Assembly: GCA_014549065.1 (NCBI GenBank)
Contig: JACDOX010000087.1
Span: 1,902,931-1,966,930 of the forward strand
Reading direction: 5' to 3'
DNA length: 64,000 nucleotides
Source of the DNA: Cardinalis cardinalis
Lineage: Eukaryota > Chordata > Aves > Passeriformes > Cardinalidae
This document shows positions 11,789 through 23,268 of this stretch, piece after piece. The position numbers and the translations under genes are program-made. The notes under the pieces are model-generated. The model saw only the letters and a list, made by a program, of their open reading frames with translations, had not been told where the DNA came from and made no database searches. Position 1 is the stretch's first letter; every line of letters starts with the position of its first letter.

Positions 11789-12508
11789 CTGGAAGAACCA
11801 TCACATAATCACAAACATTTTTCTAAGAGCAGGAAAGCATGAGCTGCAGGAATTCAAAGTGTGTGCTCACTCTCAGCTCAGTTATATGAATACTGTTGCA
11901 TTCATGTACAAACCAAATACTCTTTCAAACTGTCTGAAAGGCATTCCAGCTCTCTGTAAGAGAGTAGATTTGGAAAAAGAACTCCTAGTGACTAACATCT
12001 ACACTGAATGAAACTCCCAACTGCNTACTCCTTCTCTGGCAGCACTCAGCAGCACTAAGTATCATGGAAAATCCTTCAGGGATCAGAATCCTTTGTCACT
12101 AAGGGTAACTTTATGTCAACCTCTTAAACNGCTCCTATCTGAGTGTTTCTTACAGAGGTCACAGCACTTTAATAGCAAATGCTTCTGACATACCTTCACA
12201 ATTCTACCAGGCCTCTAGCACTTGGCCCAAGTGGATTATATCTATATTTATATCTTGTAGGTAACAGTTCAAGTCAATTCATAGAAGAGTATAGCACTAA
12301 TGAAAACATGAAGTTCAAAAAATNAATTTATCCTGGTAATTATAGCCAAGAAGTGCAAACAACAATGAAAAAGCAGTGGCATCACTGGCACACNAATAGT
12401 GTTTTACTACAGAACAAACTGCTTAACTCCCCATCTGACACAGGGCTTACAACAAAGAGAATCTTGGCAAGATTGACACATCAGTTCAGGAAACACATCC
12501 ATACTCAC
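11789..12508. other. DIP2A intron 16; nothing recognised
   Basis: No conserved frame or familiar repeat. Confidence 0.55.
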
Positions 12509-12628
12509 ATGGATTGGCTCCATCTGCCACTATTAACATCCGTAAGGAGCTCAGGCTGACATCTCTCTGATCCCTCTGAGCCAAAAGTGACCAGTGCATA
12601 TCACGGGATTTTACTACTGCTACACGGG
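12509..12628 (-). CDS. DIP2A: DIP2A exon 16 (120 bp)
   Basis: Acceptor cttccag and donor GTGAGT. It encodes RVAVVKSRDMHWSLLAQRDQ, then RDVSLSSLRMLIVADGANP, ending with a Trp codon split as T|GG. RMLIVADGANP is the strand-turn that carries the adenine-side contacts in related enzymes (family inference). Confidence 0.94.
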
Positions 12629-13071
12629 CTGGAAGTCAAAACAATAATTATGCTGCATGTGCAGAACAAAATAAAGACCAATTTGTTTTTTAAAATTTAA
12701 CATAATTATAAAATTATGTANGTATTCTTGTGTATTTACACAAATCTATGAAACTACACACAGAATTTGTGTGACACTACAAATGTAGAAAACAAATANA
12801 AACACCAAATATTCAACTACTATAACACATGTATACTCAATATCTCCAGATGGACTTGANCATGGAACTTGAATGTTTGCTACTAAGAAACAGGGATTCT
12901 TCAAAGGTCACTCAGAAGAAGCCATCAACATCACTCATCAGTGAAACTATGAGCACACAGAATACTGAAATGGGGTAATCAGTGTGATACAAAGGCATTT
13001 TGCACAAACAATTTGATTTGTTTTCAATAACCCAAAAAGAGATGAGGGAATTAAAACAACCTTTAGTGTAC
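12629..13071. other. DIP2A intron 15; AT-rich, nothing recognised
   Basis: AT-rich, with several N calls. No repeat family seen. Confidence 0.55.
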
Positions 13072-13165
13072 CTTTGTATGAGCAGACTTTCTGTATCCAG
13101 GAAAGTGGATTAACCTTCATTAATGCATAGGGAATACTGATGACATGCATCCTGTTCATAACACT
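13072..13165 (-). CDS. DIP2A: DIP2A exon 15 (94 bp)
   Basis: Acceptor cttgtag and donor GTACAC. It encodes SVMNRMHVISIPYALMKVNP, then LSWIQKVCSYK. The MNRMHVISIPYALMK region is conserved in DIP2 proteins and in the FAAL fold. One base is carried into the next split Ala codon. Confidence 0.93.
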
Positions 13166-13484
13166 CTACAAGAAAGAGATTCAAAAATAAATTTCCAAGT
13201 GGCTTAAAAAATATAGAACATGTAACAATGCTTAAATAAACCCCCTCATCATCACAGCTACAGCATAACTCTTACAGTTAAGTGGTAGTGAAAACTATGT
13301 GTATACTCTGAAAAAATACACTACACAAGGTATGGCAAAAGCAACAGTTCATTCTGAAAAATAGAAATACTGAAACAAAAACCATTTGAGAGAAATGATG
13401 AATTTATAGCCTCATTCTGATACCAGTACACTACCATTGAAAGAAGCAAATTGCTGCAGTTTTTGCCTTTCTTGCAATACTCAC

Positions 13485-13549
13485 CGTTAACACTCCATGC
13501 CAAAGGCCAGCCTCTCTTTTGAAATCCAAAACATTTGTTAGTGTTTCAG
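13485..13549 (-). CDS. DIP2A: DIP2A exon 14 (65 bp)
   Basis: Acceptor tttcag and donor GTGAGT. Short exon encoding ETLTNVLDFKREAGLWHGVL plus a final T, with a leading split Ala codon. The DFKREAGLWHG block is a conserved FAAL-type element near the acyl pocket. Phase closes at 0. Confidence 0.93.
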
Positions 13550-14473
13550 CTGAAAGCAAAGGAAAAAAATATCAGATTTAAAAAACATTTATAAAGATAC
13601 TTAAGAACTACAAATATTTGTTCAAGCAACNCTGAAACTTCCATGACTGCTAAGAAACCAAAACTCTGTTGCCTATGACAAACTGACTGTTTAAGCTTCA
13701 AGTGGCTTGTTTTACTTATTGCAATAATCTTTGAATTATGAATACTAGACTAGAATATTATAAGGTATTTAACATCTTGATTCATTGTAATACCCTTTCC
13801 ATCTGTCAATGAACTATGCAGACTGAAAATTTAGTCCTGAAGCAAAATTCTTCAGCTGAACTGAAAAAGTTAATCTGTATTTGAAAGAATTCGATCCAGT
13901 AAGAAATATCACCATAGCTCTCCTAAATTTTCTTGAATATTTTCTCTGAGGAATTTGAGTATCTTATGTATTTCAAAAAANCAGATAAGAAACAAAGATT
14001 TTAAATCAAGGATTCAACCTGATTTTTGAGGGATATTTGGAATTGATTAGGTAAAACTTGCTTATCACTATTGTAGGATGGATGTATGCNGGAAAGTACT
14101 TGGTTAAATGGTAGCACAGATTAACTCTATACAGATGGTCAAAACCAAGTGCAGTTCTTGGCTGTTCATTGGAAGAATGACTGCAAACAAGCAGATCTCT
14201 CACTGTATTCACACCCCTGGGGAGATGTTCTTTTGTGGGACATGATCAGGTAAGCGGAAGATCCCCTCCTTGATTACATTTTCACAGCTGGCTTAACACT
14301 CCCTCACACATCACACCCTTTATGAATGAGGAAGTTTGTCTTTCCCTTTGCAGTTGAAGTGACTACTCTGTATCTGAAGTTTTCTGGAGACAGCAGACAT
14401 GATTATGCAACATGAATTGTCTGAAGATACAAAGCTGTCAGCATCATTTTAAAGTTACACCTATCTAACTTAC
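13550..14473. other. DIP2A intron 13; nothing recognised
   Basis: AT-rich intron without a clear repeat or alternative exon. Confidence 0.55.
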
Positions 14474-14576
14474 CTTCTGAATAACCACATGCCTGAGTCA
14501 GTGCATGACAGTGTGCCAGCATGGAGGCATGAGATACAGTAATGCCCACTGTGCTGCCCTCTTTACTTGTTTTGTA
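14474..14576 (-). CDS. DIP2A: DIP2A exon 13 (103 bp), degenerate AMP-binding P-loop
   Basis: Acceptor tgtcag and donor GTAAGT. It encodes YKTSKEGSTVGITVSH, then ASMLAHCHALTQACGYSE. YKTSKEGSTVG sits where acyl-adenylate enzymes carry the Ser/Thr/Gly-rich nucleotide-binding loop. The usual PKG part is replaced by VGI, as is normal for DIP2. ATP use by this domain should therefore not be assumed. Confidence 0.94.
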
Positions 14577-15043
14577 CTGACAAGAGAAAGGGTATGCAAG
14601 CATTAGATTAACAGCAAAACCAAGACCATTTACAGTAGTGAATTGAAAACATGTTACAAAAACAAACCCAGCTTTTAAAATTAAAATTTTTAAATTCAAA
14701 AGGTAGCATAAAAATATATTTATGTCCACAGAATACACTACTATGGTAAAAAATCTGTTTCTCTAGTCCAATTAAATTGTACTGGGGATCCCAAAATGCT
14801 AATTATCCCCAATCTTCAATCTGACTCCACACAGTCACTCAACTGACAAGTCTGCCTGGCAGCCTGATGGAAACATTCTTGTTTCAGAGTTTAAAATATT
14901 ATATATAAAATAATATAAAACATTATACATACATACATACATATATATATGTATCTTTTATTATATCCAGAGTTTAGAGGAAGAAAAGATCACATAAACN
15001 ATGACAGAANAACCACAGAAGTCATCACATGCCANTGCATCAC
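14577..15043. other. DIP2A intron 12 with a microsatellite
   Basis: Holds the ACAT/AT repeat at about 14927-14954; otherwise nothing recognised. Confidence 0.6.
14927..14954. repeat. (ACAT)n-(AT)n microsatellite
   Basis: Several acat units followed by an at run and gtatc. The compound repeat is likely length-variable. Confidence 0.9.
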
Positions 15044-15153
15044 CTCGATATAAGCGATCTCGGCGCTGGCATCCCGGACCTGGGGATGCCAGTCCTTGGC
15101 TGGTTTTGTCAGATGCTTCCCATCAATCACAAACCAAATGAGACGAGGCCAGC
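15044..15153 (-). CDS. DIP2A: DIP2A exon 12 (110 bp)
   Basis: Acceptor tttgaag and donor GTGATG. It encodes WPRLIWFVIDGKHLTKPAKD, then WHPQVRDASAEIAYIE, ending in phase 0. The closing AYIE strand joins directly to the P-loop-like motif in the next exon. Confidence 0.93.
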
Positions 15154-15411
15154 CTTCAAAGAAAAATAAAAGCTACTGTCACCACAGTTCTAAACATCAG
15201 AGTTTTCCCCCCAGTATTCAGAGATAATAACAGGAGGCAAGCAAAAGCAAAATTCCCCGCCGGAGAGGAAGAAACAGCACAGAGCACTGCCATGACAATC
15301 AAGGCAGCTCTTTATGTGTAAGAATCATGCAAGGAAACNCAAAACCTGAAGTTTGACAGCAACAATGAATATATCTGCTTTTTAGCCATCCCACAAAAAA
15401 TAAACCCACAC

Positions 15412-15535
15412 CTTTGAACGTCACCACCTCTCCAGTCTGAGCTTTTGGGAGGCCTTTCTGACAGGCATCAGTGGTTAAAGCTAACGTGACTCCACAGCTG
15501 CCCAAAAGAAACCCAATCTGCTGGCTGCCAGCATC
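15412..15535 (-). CDS. DIP2A: DIP2A exon 11 (124 bp)
   Basis: Acceptor tctacag and donor GTGTGG. It encodes DAGSQQIGFLLGSCGVT, then ALTTDACQKGLPKAQTGE and VVTFK. The TTDACQKGLPKAQTGE text is one of the best paralogue markers for DIP2A. One base is left for the split Gly codon that starts the next exon. Confidence 0.95.
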
Positions 15536-16276
15536 CTGTAGAGAAACAAAGAAATAGCAAAATTACAAATAACAAAGCTTTTGGATAGTTTGATGTAACT
15601 TCTACATGTTTAGAAAACATTAANTCAATTTATATCACAGGAAAAAACAAAAGTCAATCCCATAAGACCTTTAAATGACTGAGAAAATTAAGTTTTGCTT
15701 AGTGCTAGCTAAGATTTGCAGCAGATCTAGTAAGAAAAGCAGTGTCAGAAGCAATGGCTGTACATCCCTCCACAACCCAATAGGATGTTTATAAATTCTG
15801 CTAAAACAGAAAACTGGTTTGATGCTGTTTCTGAGTCCTGACACACAGAGGAGCAGAGCCTATAGCTTTCTAGCTCTTCCCTAACAATCTCCAGGTGTAA
15901 AGGATTATACCTGTATTTCAGACTATGGTGTNTCTGCCTGCCTCATTACTCAGCATCACAGCTGAAAAAACAACCTCTCTCTGATATACTCAAATACTTC
16001 CGTGCATATTTTTGAAAATAATGAATTAAAATAATTTCTACAATTACATACCCTAAAATACTTAAATTACTAGTTTTATATTACTTCCCCCTTTCCTTAA
16101 CTGAACATTGAATATAATTCCAAGCACAGAATGTACACTGAACAGTCCACCTGATGCTTTTTAAAGAGCAGGCTCTGAAGGACCCCATGTCAGGACTGTA
16201 GGATTTAGACATACACACACACACAGATAAACACTTTATTTATCAAACCATAAAAATGTTGGATGTATCTGCATAC
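15536..16276. other. DIP2A intron 10 with a short CA repeat
   Basis: A short (CA)n run lies at about 16211-16224, about 65 bases before the exon 10 donor in plus coordinates. Nothing else recognised. Confidence 0.6.
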
Positions 16277-16387
16277 CTTTCTTGTCAGTGGAACTTCTAT
16301 TGGGACAGGAATAAGTTCTGCCAGGAGACATCCATAAAATGCCACCATAAACATAACTGGATCACTATTAGGAAATACGAGCGCTAC
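16277..16387 (-). CDS. DIP2A: DIP2A exon 10 (111 bp)
   Basis: Acceptor tttgtag and donor GTATGC, both phase 0. It encodes VALVFPNSDPVMFMVAFYGC, then LLAELIPVPIEVPLTRK: 37 codons with no stop. The VALVFPN and AFYGCLLAE segments correspond to the conserved substrate-domain core of acyl-adenylate enzymes. Confidence 0.94.
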
Positions 16388-16660
16388 CTACAAAAATACA
16401 GTAAAATAAGAATTTTTTTTTTGTTATTTTGCAGAGAGGAGGGCTGATTTTTAATTTGTGGAACAAAATTTTCACAATAATGTCCAGGTTCATAGATAAC
16501 CAGGCAGAGAAATATTAAGTATTGAGACAGTGTATTTTTCTAAGCCACAGTAATGATTATTTCACAATATATTATTACAGTATTCTATTACAAGGCTTTC
16601 TTCAGCTAAAGCTGTTCCTCACTATTTCATCCATAGGGACNACTTCCAACAGCAGCCTAC

Positions 16661-16752
16661 CCGGTCTCCAGGCTTCAGCAGGGGCTCATTCTTAGTGGTT
16701 AACTTGTTTAGCAGGGTATAGGCTAACTTCAAGCTTCGACTCCATAGCTTGC
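16661..16752 (-). CDS. DIP2A: DIP2A exon 9 (92 bp)
   Basis: Acceptor tttag and donor GTAGGC. It encodes KLWSRSLKLAYTLLNKLTTK, then NEPLLKPGDR, and ends in phase 0. This is a helical part of the N-terminal subdomain of the first adenylation-like domain, ending in the PGDR turn that precedes the VALVFPN strand in the next exon. Confidence 0.93.
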
Positions 16753-17587
16753 CTAAAGAATAAAAGAAGAAATTAAGAAGCAGAAACTAAAATTTTAACA
16801 CTTAATTGGCAGATCTCAGTTCCTCACACATGCACTAAGCATGACGGAATCAGAACAGCTGGCCGAGTCCTAGTACAATTTAGAACTTGGGTTCTTTTTG
16901 GTTTACCTCTTTCCTTTTTTTTTTTTTTAATTTTAAATGTAAAACTAAACATGCTATTCTAAACAACACTAAAAGCTCCACTGCAGAGTAATTAAATTAA
17001 TGCAGCTGCTCAGCTATATTTCCTGCATCCTTTATCTGTGAGAATGCAAACAATAAAGTTCAACATTCTAACATATTATAAAAGGAAATGCTGCAGTGAG
17101 CTATCCTGAAGGACAGAGTTATTTTCCCCAAAAATGCAATTTACTATAATACTTCTAGGTCATTAATACAGGCAAGTTTCACTTCCCACCATTAACATCC
17201 TGATTATGCTCCTGAGGTATGAGTCTTCTCTATAAGGCTGTGCAAGAGGATGTTAAAGTGAAATGTGAAGAGTGNATTACTAGTCATCTGTTCCTACATC
17301 CCAGTTTACACTGGGCTATTTTTAGTGTTCTTTTATGAAAAAAACCCACACAATTCTAAGAGATTTACAAATAGCCACTAAGGAAGAACCAATATGTTTT
17401 GCAATAAACATTTCCTCTTCCTTAACTTCTTTAAAAACGTTTTTCATATACAANGAATTTATAATTTATATTCCTACAGCAATCTCCAGCCATGTGTTAC
17501 AAGCACAGGCAGTCCCTCTGAAGCAAGGCAAACTGTTGTTTCATGGAGAACACCTAATTCCTCCTCTCAGCTGGCTCCAACACATAC
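16753..17587. other. DIP2A intron 8; nothing recognised
   Basis: AT-rich, with a T tract at about 16916-16929. Confidence 0.55.
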
Positions 17588-17785
17588 CATAGGTCAGGGT
17601 ATAAACTGCTTTCCCAGTGGTATCCAGCGCTGTCAGACAGGGGGCTTTGGACTGGGTGGTTCCCCAGCGCTGCAGGGCAGCCAGCAGTGAGGGGGGCCAA
17701 TTGGTCACCACCCCCAGGGGTTCCCCTTTAAGTACATTCACTTGGTTTCCTTCAGGCTTTGGTTGATTTGGGTCAGGCTGTTGCA
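17588..17785 (-). CDS. DIP2A: DIP2A exon 8 (198 bp), start of first adenylation-like domain
   Basis: Acceptor ttttag and donor GTATGT. It encodes QQPDPNQPKPEG, GEPLGVVTNWPPS, LAALQRWGTTQSKAPCLT and ALDTTGKAVYTLTY. The last parts are the entry to the FAAL-like fold. LDTTGKAVYTLTYG matches DIP2A rather than the B or C versions. Length is a multiple of three, with phases 2 in and 1 out. Confidence 0.95.
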
Positions 17786-18669
17786 CTAAAAGCAGAGCAC
17801 AGTAAAAGGGAAATGTCAGTCTNTACAAAATGTGTAAGTTACACTTCACAGGCTATTCTATGAACCATTCACCTCCTCCTCACAGCTATCAACACTTCTC
17901 CTCTGCTTTATGATGATGCTATGCTAATCATCTGTGGGCTTCCCAAAAAACAGTGACCCCCACTTCAGAGTTGTGATTCCACATTATCAAAAGANCAGAA
18001 TTTGAATCTCTAGCCCACTTCTCTCTACTTTGGAAAGCTGCTGTTTTCTTCTGCTTGTTCTCCACATCTATTTCAATGAAAGCCTCTGCCAAGTCAAGAA
18101 GGGTTATCAAACACAACGGCTTCAATGACATCTGGACACTGATTTTTGCTGCACTCTGAATTCTCAACAGGTGATGAAAAATGGCACTGTGCCTGGCTAA
18201 CAATATATTTTTAAAGAAAGGCCTTCTGTTAAAACCCCGCTCCAAGCTGCTCCAGAAAGTGAAGTATCTTGATCTTAGTTAGCAAAGTCCTGGCTGAAGT
18301 TAGCAAATGCTCAANGTAGATAACCAGCAAAATTAATGGTTTCAAGTGATTCTTTCTTTCCACAATTACATGCACCTCAATGAAAATTCATCTGGAGAAA
18401 CTTCAGCAAAAGACTAGAACCACAAAAAGTATCAAACCAATAGTAGGGGAACTCTAGTGGCAGCTGCTCAGAAACGTCACACTGAGTAAGAAGGTTGAGT
18501 TTAAGATTATCTTCCACTTGTGATAACATAACGACCTTTCTTGCTCCACTGTATTAATTTTATCATGACTAGTTTTCTGTTAAGAAGAGAAACCAACACG
18601 TGCTATGTATCAGTTCTGTCATGAACCACTTACACAAGGAGTAAAAAATGTATCTGAAAGAAAATTAAC
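17786..18669. other. DIP2A intron 7; nothing recognised
   Basis: No repeat family or coding signal seen. Confidence 0.55.
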
Positions 18670-18789
18670 CTTCAAGCAGTTCTTCAAAATCATCCACAAA
18701 AAACTCCTTCAGAGGCGGGCGCTTCGGTCTTTTCAAAGTATTTAGCAGCTGCTGGATTTTAGAGGACACTCTGCTGTTCACTGGGACAC
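18670..18789 (-). CDS. DIP2A: DIP2A exon 7 (120 bp)
   Basis: Acceptor ggcag; the donor is GTTAAT, a weak GT site without G at +5. It encodes VPVNSRVSSKIQQLLNTLKR, then PKRPPLKEFFVDDFEELLE. This block is almost invariant in vertebrate DIP2 proteins and leads into the first adenylation-like domain. The weak donor could allow some exon skipping; 120 bases would drop out in frame (inference). Confidence 0.94.
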
Positions 18790-19349
18790 CTGCCAAATGG
18801 AAAAGATTTATTATTTATCATATATTAACCAAAATACACTAAAACACACAACTTTCAGGTGGAAAAGTCATTCAGGATGAGNACCTTGTTTGGAAGAAAA
18901 TAGCTTTAACTAGTAAGTGTTTCCACCATGGATTAATTTGCTTTCCAACAATGCTGCTACCTGGCTGACACAGACACCTTCTCACACTTAATTTTAGCTT
19001 TTCAAACCACTGATCCCTTCATGAGATTTCAGCTGAAACATGAACAATGTCCTTTTCTCCAGCAATCTAGGTATTTACTACACCTTAACATTTATTCCAT
19101 TCTGAAAGCATCAGAATGATTGGAAAAAAAGAGTGAATCTTTCAATATTTTACGGGGCTTGTAAAAACAATCACAACACAAAACACGTTAAATGCTGATT
19201 TTCATTTGTATATGTTAAATTAAATGTAAATACATGTTTTTATATTTGTCAAAATTTAAAGCTCTGAGGCAATATAAAACTAAGACGCATATGAAGATAT
19301 AAATACACAAGGGGACACAGATGGAAAGGGAGGTCTGTGATGCAATCAC
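18790..19349. other. DIP2A intron 6; nothing recognised
   Basis: AT-rich intron, no clear element. Confidence 0.55.
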
Positions 19350-19478
19350 CATCTGCAGTTTCCAGAATGCTGCTGCTGTAGCCTCTGGGCACTCCTCGCA
19401 CGGAGGCGACCTGCGGGCGCTCGTGGTGCAGGTACTCCACCAGGCCAGTGGTCACATCAGGGGGGGCAGAGTGGTTCT
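19350..19478 (-). CDS. DIP2A: DIP2A exon 6 (129 bp)
   Basis: Acceptor ctgcag and donor GTGATT. It encodes NHSAPPDVTTGLVEYLHHER, then PQVASVRGVPRGYSSSILET and AD. The SAPPDVTTGLVE and ERPQVASVR blocks favour DIP2A over DIP2B and DIP2C. The following Gly codon is split across the intron and completed in exon 7. Confidence 0.94.
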
Positions 19479-22400
19479 CTGCAGAAATGCAAGACAGACA
19501 CAGGAGCTCGTCAGGCACCTTAAGAATCAACAGAATCAAAACTGCTTCTTACACGAGGCTATTTCACAAATCCACACAGGGACTTGAGAATCTCCTTACA
19601 GCCCGGAGGTACAAGCCTGCTTTCTTGGAGCTGTGCCCCATTTCCTGGCTGTAGAGCAATGCTTAGGGGATATCACAGAATCACAGAATGGTTCAGGTTG
19701 GAAGGGACCTCAAAGCTCATCTCGTCCCACCCCCTGCCATGGGCAGGGACACCTGCCACCAGACCAGGTTGCTCCAAGCCCCATCCAAACTGGCCTGGAA
19801 CACTTCCAAGGATGGGGCAGCCACAGCTTCTCTGGGCACCCTGTGCCAGCCAGGGCCTCACTACTCTCACAGGGAATAATTTCTTCCTANTCTGAGTCTC
19901 TTCTTTNTNAATTTAAAACCATTCCCCCTTGTCCTATCACTAACTGCCCCTGTAAGAAGTAGCTATCATCATTCCAAAAANGTAACCATGGTTATAGAAT
20001 GGTTTTGGATGGAATGGTTTAGGAAATGGCAGTTTTTTTGAGAGGTGTTTAAACAACAGACAAGAAGAACAGGAAGACTGAAATATGCAGAATCCTGATG
20101 AGTAAAAATAGGAATGCAGCAGGGAGGAACTGGAGAAAATCCTGCTGCCCAGGGCTGGAGCTGCCAACAGCCCTTGGAGGACTTCAGCATGTCACAATCC
20201 TGCCAGAAAAACTGCAGGCAGAGGGAGATCTGGGCAGTGCTGTGAAATACATACATCATCCCCCACTACGAGGCACTGATCAGCCCCAAGATANCAAGTG
20301 TTTCTTGCACTGCTCCCACATTGCCAGAGCTGATACACAAGCCACAAGCCCAGCTCTAAGTGGTTTTAGAGGGATCACCAGGAGAAAAATTTAAATCCAT
20401 TCCCATCCTTCCCAATGGAACTCACTGCAATACCAATGCTTGCATTGCAGAGACTAAATTCCTTTCATGTGGGTGAGGTACATGAAGGGGAAAGTGTTAC
20501 TTCATCTGTCACAAAAATGCTCAGGATTCAGTAACCACACAGATGACAACTGTGTAAAGCTGACCTGTATAACCACTGCACAGGACCCACAGAGAGCCCA
20601 TGTACACACCTGCCTCATGTATATGCTCTCACTCTGTTCTATGTATTTTTGAAGTTGCTTTTTGGCTGTTTTTCTCTTTTCCCCTTAGCTTTCCCAAAGT
20701 ACCAAACCAGAGGCTTCCTGCAGCATACAACCCAGCCACAGAGACAAGTGTACCTGGTTCCCATTCCCACCTGACAAACCCTTCAGGGACTAGCAATGTC
20801 TCACTAGGTATGGAGAAAGAATACGTTCAATTCTCAGGATTTATGCTCAGATAAAAACCACATTAGCTTAATTAAGAATTTGAGCATTTTATTAATCAAT
20901 GCTCATGANACCCCATGCTATTAGCCTGTATCATCCAGAAATACCAGGGCACAGCAGGGTAAGAGAAGTGGGGAGGAGTTAAAACAGAAAGTGTGAGCAG
21001 ACTTGTGACTTCAGGAAGAAAGGTTAATTGGATTCAGACTGAAGGACCTTTCCATTAGTGATGACAAGACAGAGATAAATGCAAGAGAGTAGTGTCCAAA
21101 GGAAAAACACACGGGATATGACAGAGAATTAAAAGCCATGGTGATCTGTACTTCCAGCTGCTCTAAGAGCTAAGGTGGGAAATACTCCACAGTTGATATA
21201 GTGACCTTGAAAAAAAACAGGACATAGCACCAGTCTTATTCATCAAAAAATTATTACACAAAAGACAAAAAAAAATCCTCCCTGCATGAAGGGCTGTCCC
21301 TGCTGCTAATTAAGTGAAAGACAAACATCATAAAAATAATGCACACTTCTATCTGACTCCACTAAATACTGTAACCTTGCACTTCCAACAGTGCAATTTA
21401 CTGCCTGGGAACTTAGTTCGAGCCCACCATTAAAAATGCAGGCTGGAAAAGNTGAGCTGTAAGGAACAAACTGCTAAATTTAAATTCTCCAACATCTCAA
21501 AACTGTGAATAGCTATTCAGTACACAACCAAAACACAGAATATTTCAGTAGGGCNTGACAATTAAGATATGCAAGATGCCTTTCACACTGCTGATATCAG
21601 CACACTATCTGAAAAATAAATAAACTCATCTTCTGTGCTCTAGGACAAATCGAAGCCCTTTTTAGAAAGTATGTGAGTATTTATCAAGAATCACAAAAGT
21701 TTGCAGTGTAAGAACTGAGTCAGTTTCATATTCTTGTGAGCTAGGAAAACACATGCAGGCAGGAAAAATGTCCCAACTGAACTGATATTGGCCATGCATG
21801 AATGTTATCAAGCTAGGAATGAAAACTGACAGAACATGGCAAGNATTGCAGACATGAGGAAGAGCATTCTTATGTGAAAACACATCTATTTTTCTTTTTT
21901 TTTTTGGTCAAATGCACTGGAAATTTTATCTTTATAAATATTTCAATAGATCAGCTCTTAAAGATCCCTGATCCTCCTTCCTTCTAGATACTATAATTAT
22001 TTCCCATTAATGAAATTTTAAACCTGCATATAGCCCAAAATTCAGCTGCTTAAATGCTGGACTCTGAACTCTTTAGTAAGGCCTTGATTTTGCACACAAG
22101 GTATGGATTTTGTATGTTGCTGATTAAACAGTCCTGACAGACAGGTCTATCTGGCCTGTGGCATGAGACATAACAAGATGCTGGGCTACATTNTGGGTAT
22201 CTTGGAAGTTTTTACAGCTACATTAAGAATTTCATCAATCCCAGTTAAGCTTAAAAGGTTAGCCATAATTGACTTTGTAATTTAAAGGAGTTAAACATAA
22301 TTTCTATTAATCCATAATATGAAATCCAGAATGGCTCAAAGTGAAGTGGTGACAGATTACCTCTTTCTTACATCTACCAAGGACAAAAAAAATTGCAAAT

Positions 22401-22901
22401 TTCTCATTATTAATAAGCTTGGAAACAGGAATATGAAAAATTAGGTTTCTTTAAAGGCTTTGTACAAACGGCAAAAAATTTCCCTAATGATTAGTACCTC
22501 TGATTTTGTAACCTTCCTAAAGATTCTGTGTGTTTTTNTGTCTTTTGGATGCTTACCAATTGAATCATATCTGAAATACACAATCTGACATTGCTTAGGG
22601 TAAATACATGCGGATTGGAAAGCATGCACCAAAACCAGGATTCCTTTGAAATTCTGCTTTGGAATCCACTAAAACTGACCCTTAATTTCTTGGTAAAGCA
22701 AGCATTTTACCAAGAAGAATGCACATTCAGATCTCATGAGCAACTGGCTTGGGTTAAATACATACACATACCTACCTGGTCTGTGAATTGCACATTTTAA
22801 GGCCATTCACAGCTATCTCCTGGTGAAGACCTTTGTGCTTAGCCTTGCTTTGGGATTTGTAATCTGATTTTCATTCCAACCACACCGGCAGGTTTACTGA
22901 C
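19479..22901. other. DIP2A intron 5 (3.4 kb) with a CR1 copy
   Basis: CR1 at 19672-19960 plus a small CR1-like scrap near 19994-20020. The remainder, about 20030-22901, shows no recognised gene or repeat. Confidence 0.6.
19672..19960 (-). mobile_element. CR1 LINE 3' end, about 290 bp
   Basis: Reads in reverse orientation from atcacagaatcacagaatgg and ggttggaagggacctcaaag, through the ccatgggcagggacacctgc block, to the ttcccccttgtcctatcac region. The longest and best preserved CR1 in the window. Same strand as DIP2A. Confidence 0.95.
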
Positions 22902-23147
22902 CTATCTGCGTGTGTGCCATGAGATCTGCAAGCACAGTGGCAGCAGTGGTGGCAGGAGCTGTATTGGAAGCAGCAGCAGGTTTCCCTCCAGGATGAGATG
23001 AGGTGGAGGATGCAGAGGATGAGGTGGAGGAGCCCTGAATGACCCGGTTAAGCCAGGGCTCTACGTTGGAATGGCTCTGGAACGGAGTGGAGCTGATCCG
23101 CCCTTGCCGCCGCAACGAGCCCTCATCTTCTGATGCTGACGATGTGT
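22902..23147 (-). CDS. DIP2A: DIP2A exon 5 (246 bp), Ser-rich linker
   Basis: Acceptor ccacag and donor GTCAGT. It is the longest exon in the window, about 82 codons. It starts with a split Asp codon and TSSASEDEGSLRRQ, an acidic/serine cluster typical of the DIP2 N-terminus. Then come NVEPWLNRVIQGSS, a run of Ser/Thr, an Ala/Thr-rich segment and VLADLMAHTQI. The Ala-rich part varies between species and paralogues. Probably a flexible linker between the DMAP1-binding domain and the first adenylation-like domain. Confidence 0.95.
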
Positions 23148-23204
23148 CTGTGGTCAAAATAATGATGACAGGCCTGTAATGGGGGAATGGGAATGCCCCA
23201 GCAC

Positions 23205-23268
23205 CAGGAACACGGCGCTGGGCCGCGCTCCGCGCAGCTTTGTCGCGTGCGGCACGCGAGCGGCGCGT
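23205..23268. promoter_or_regulatory. CpG-dense patch beside exon 5
   Basis: About 14 CpG dinucleotides fall within roughly 60 bases, in an otherwise CpG-poor AT-rich intron, starting about 58 bases from the exon 5 acceptor. Candidate small CpG island, methylation-free site or recent GC-biased change. No promoter motif is evident, so a regulatory role is only a guess. Confidence 0.35.
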
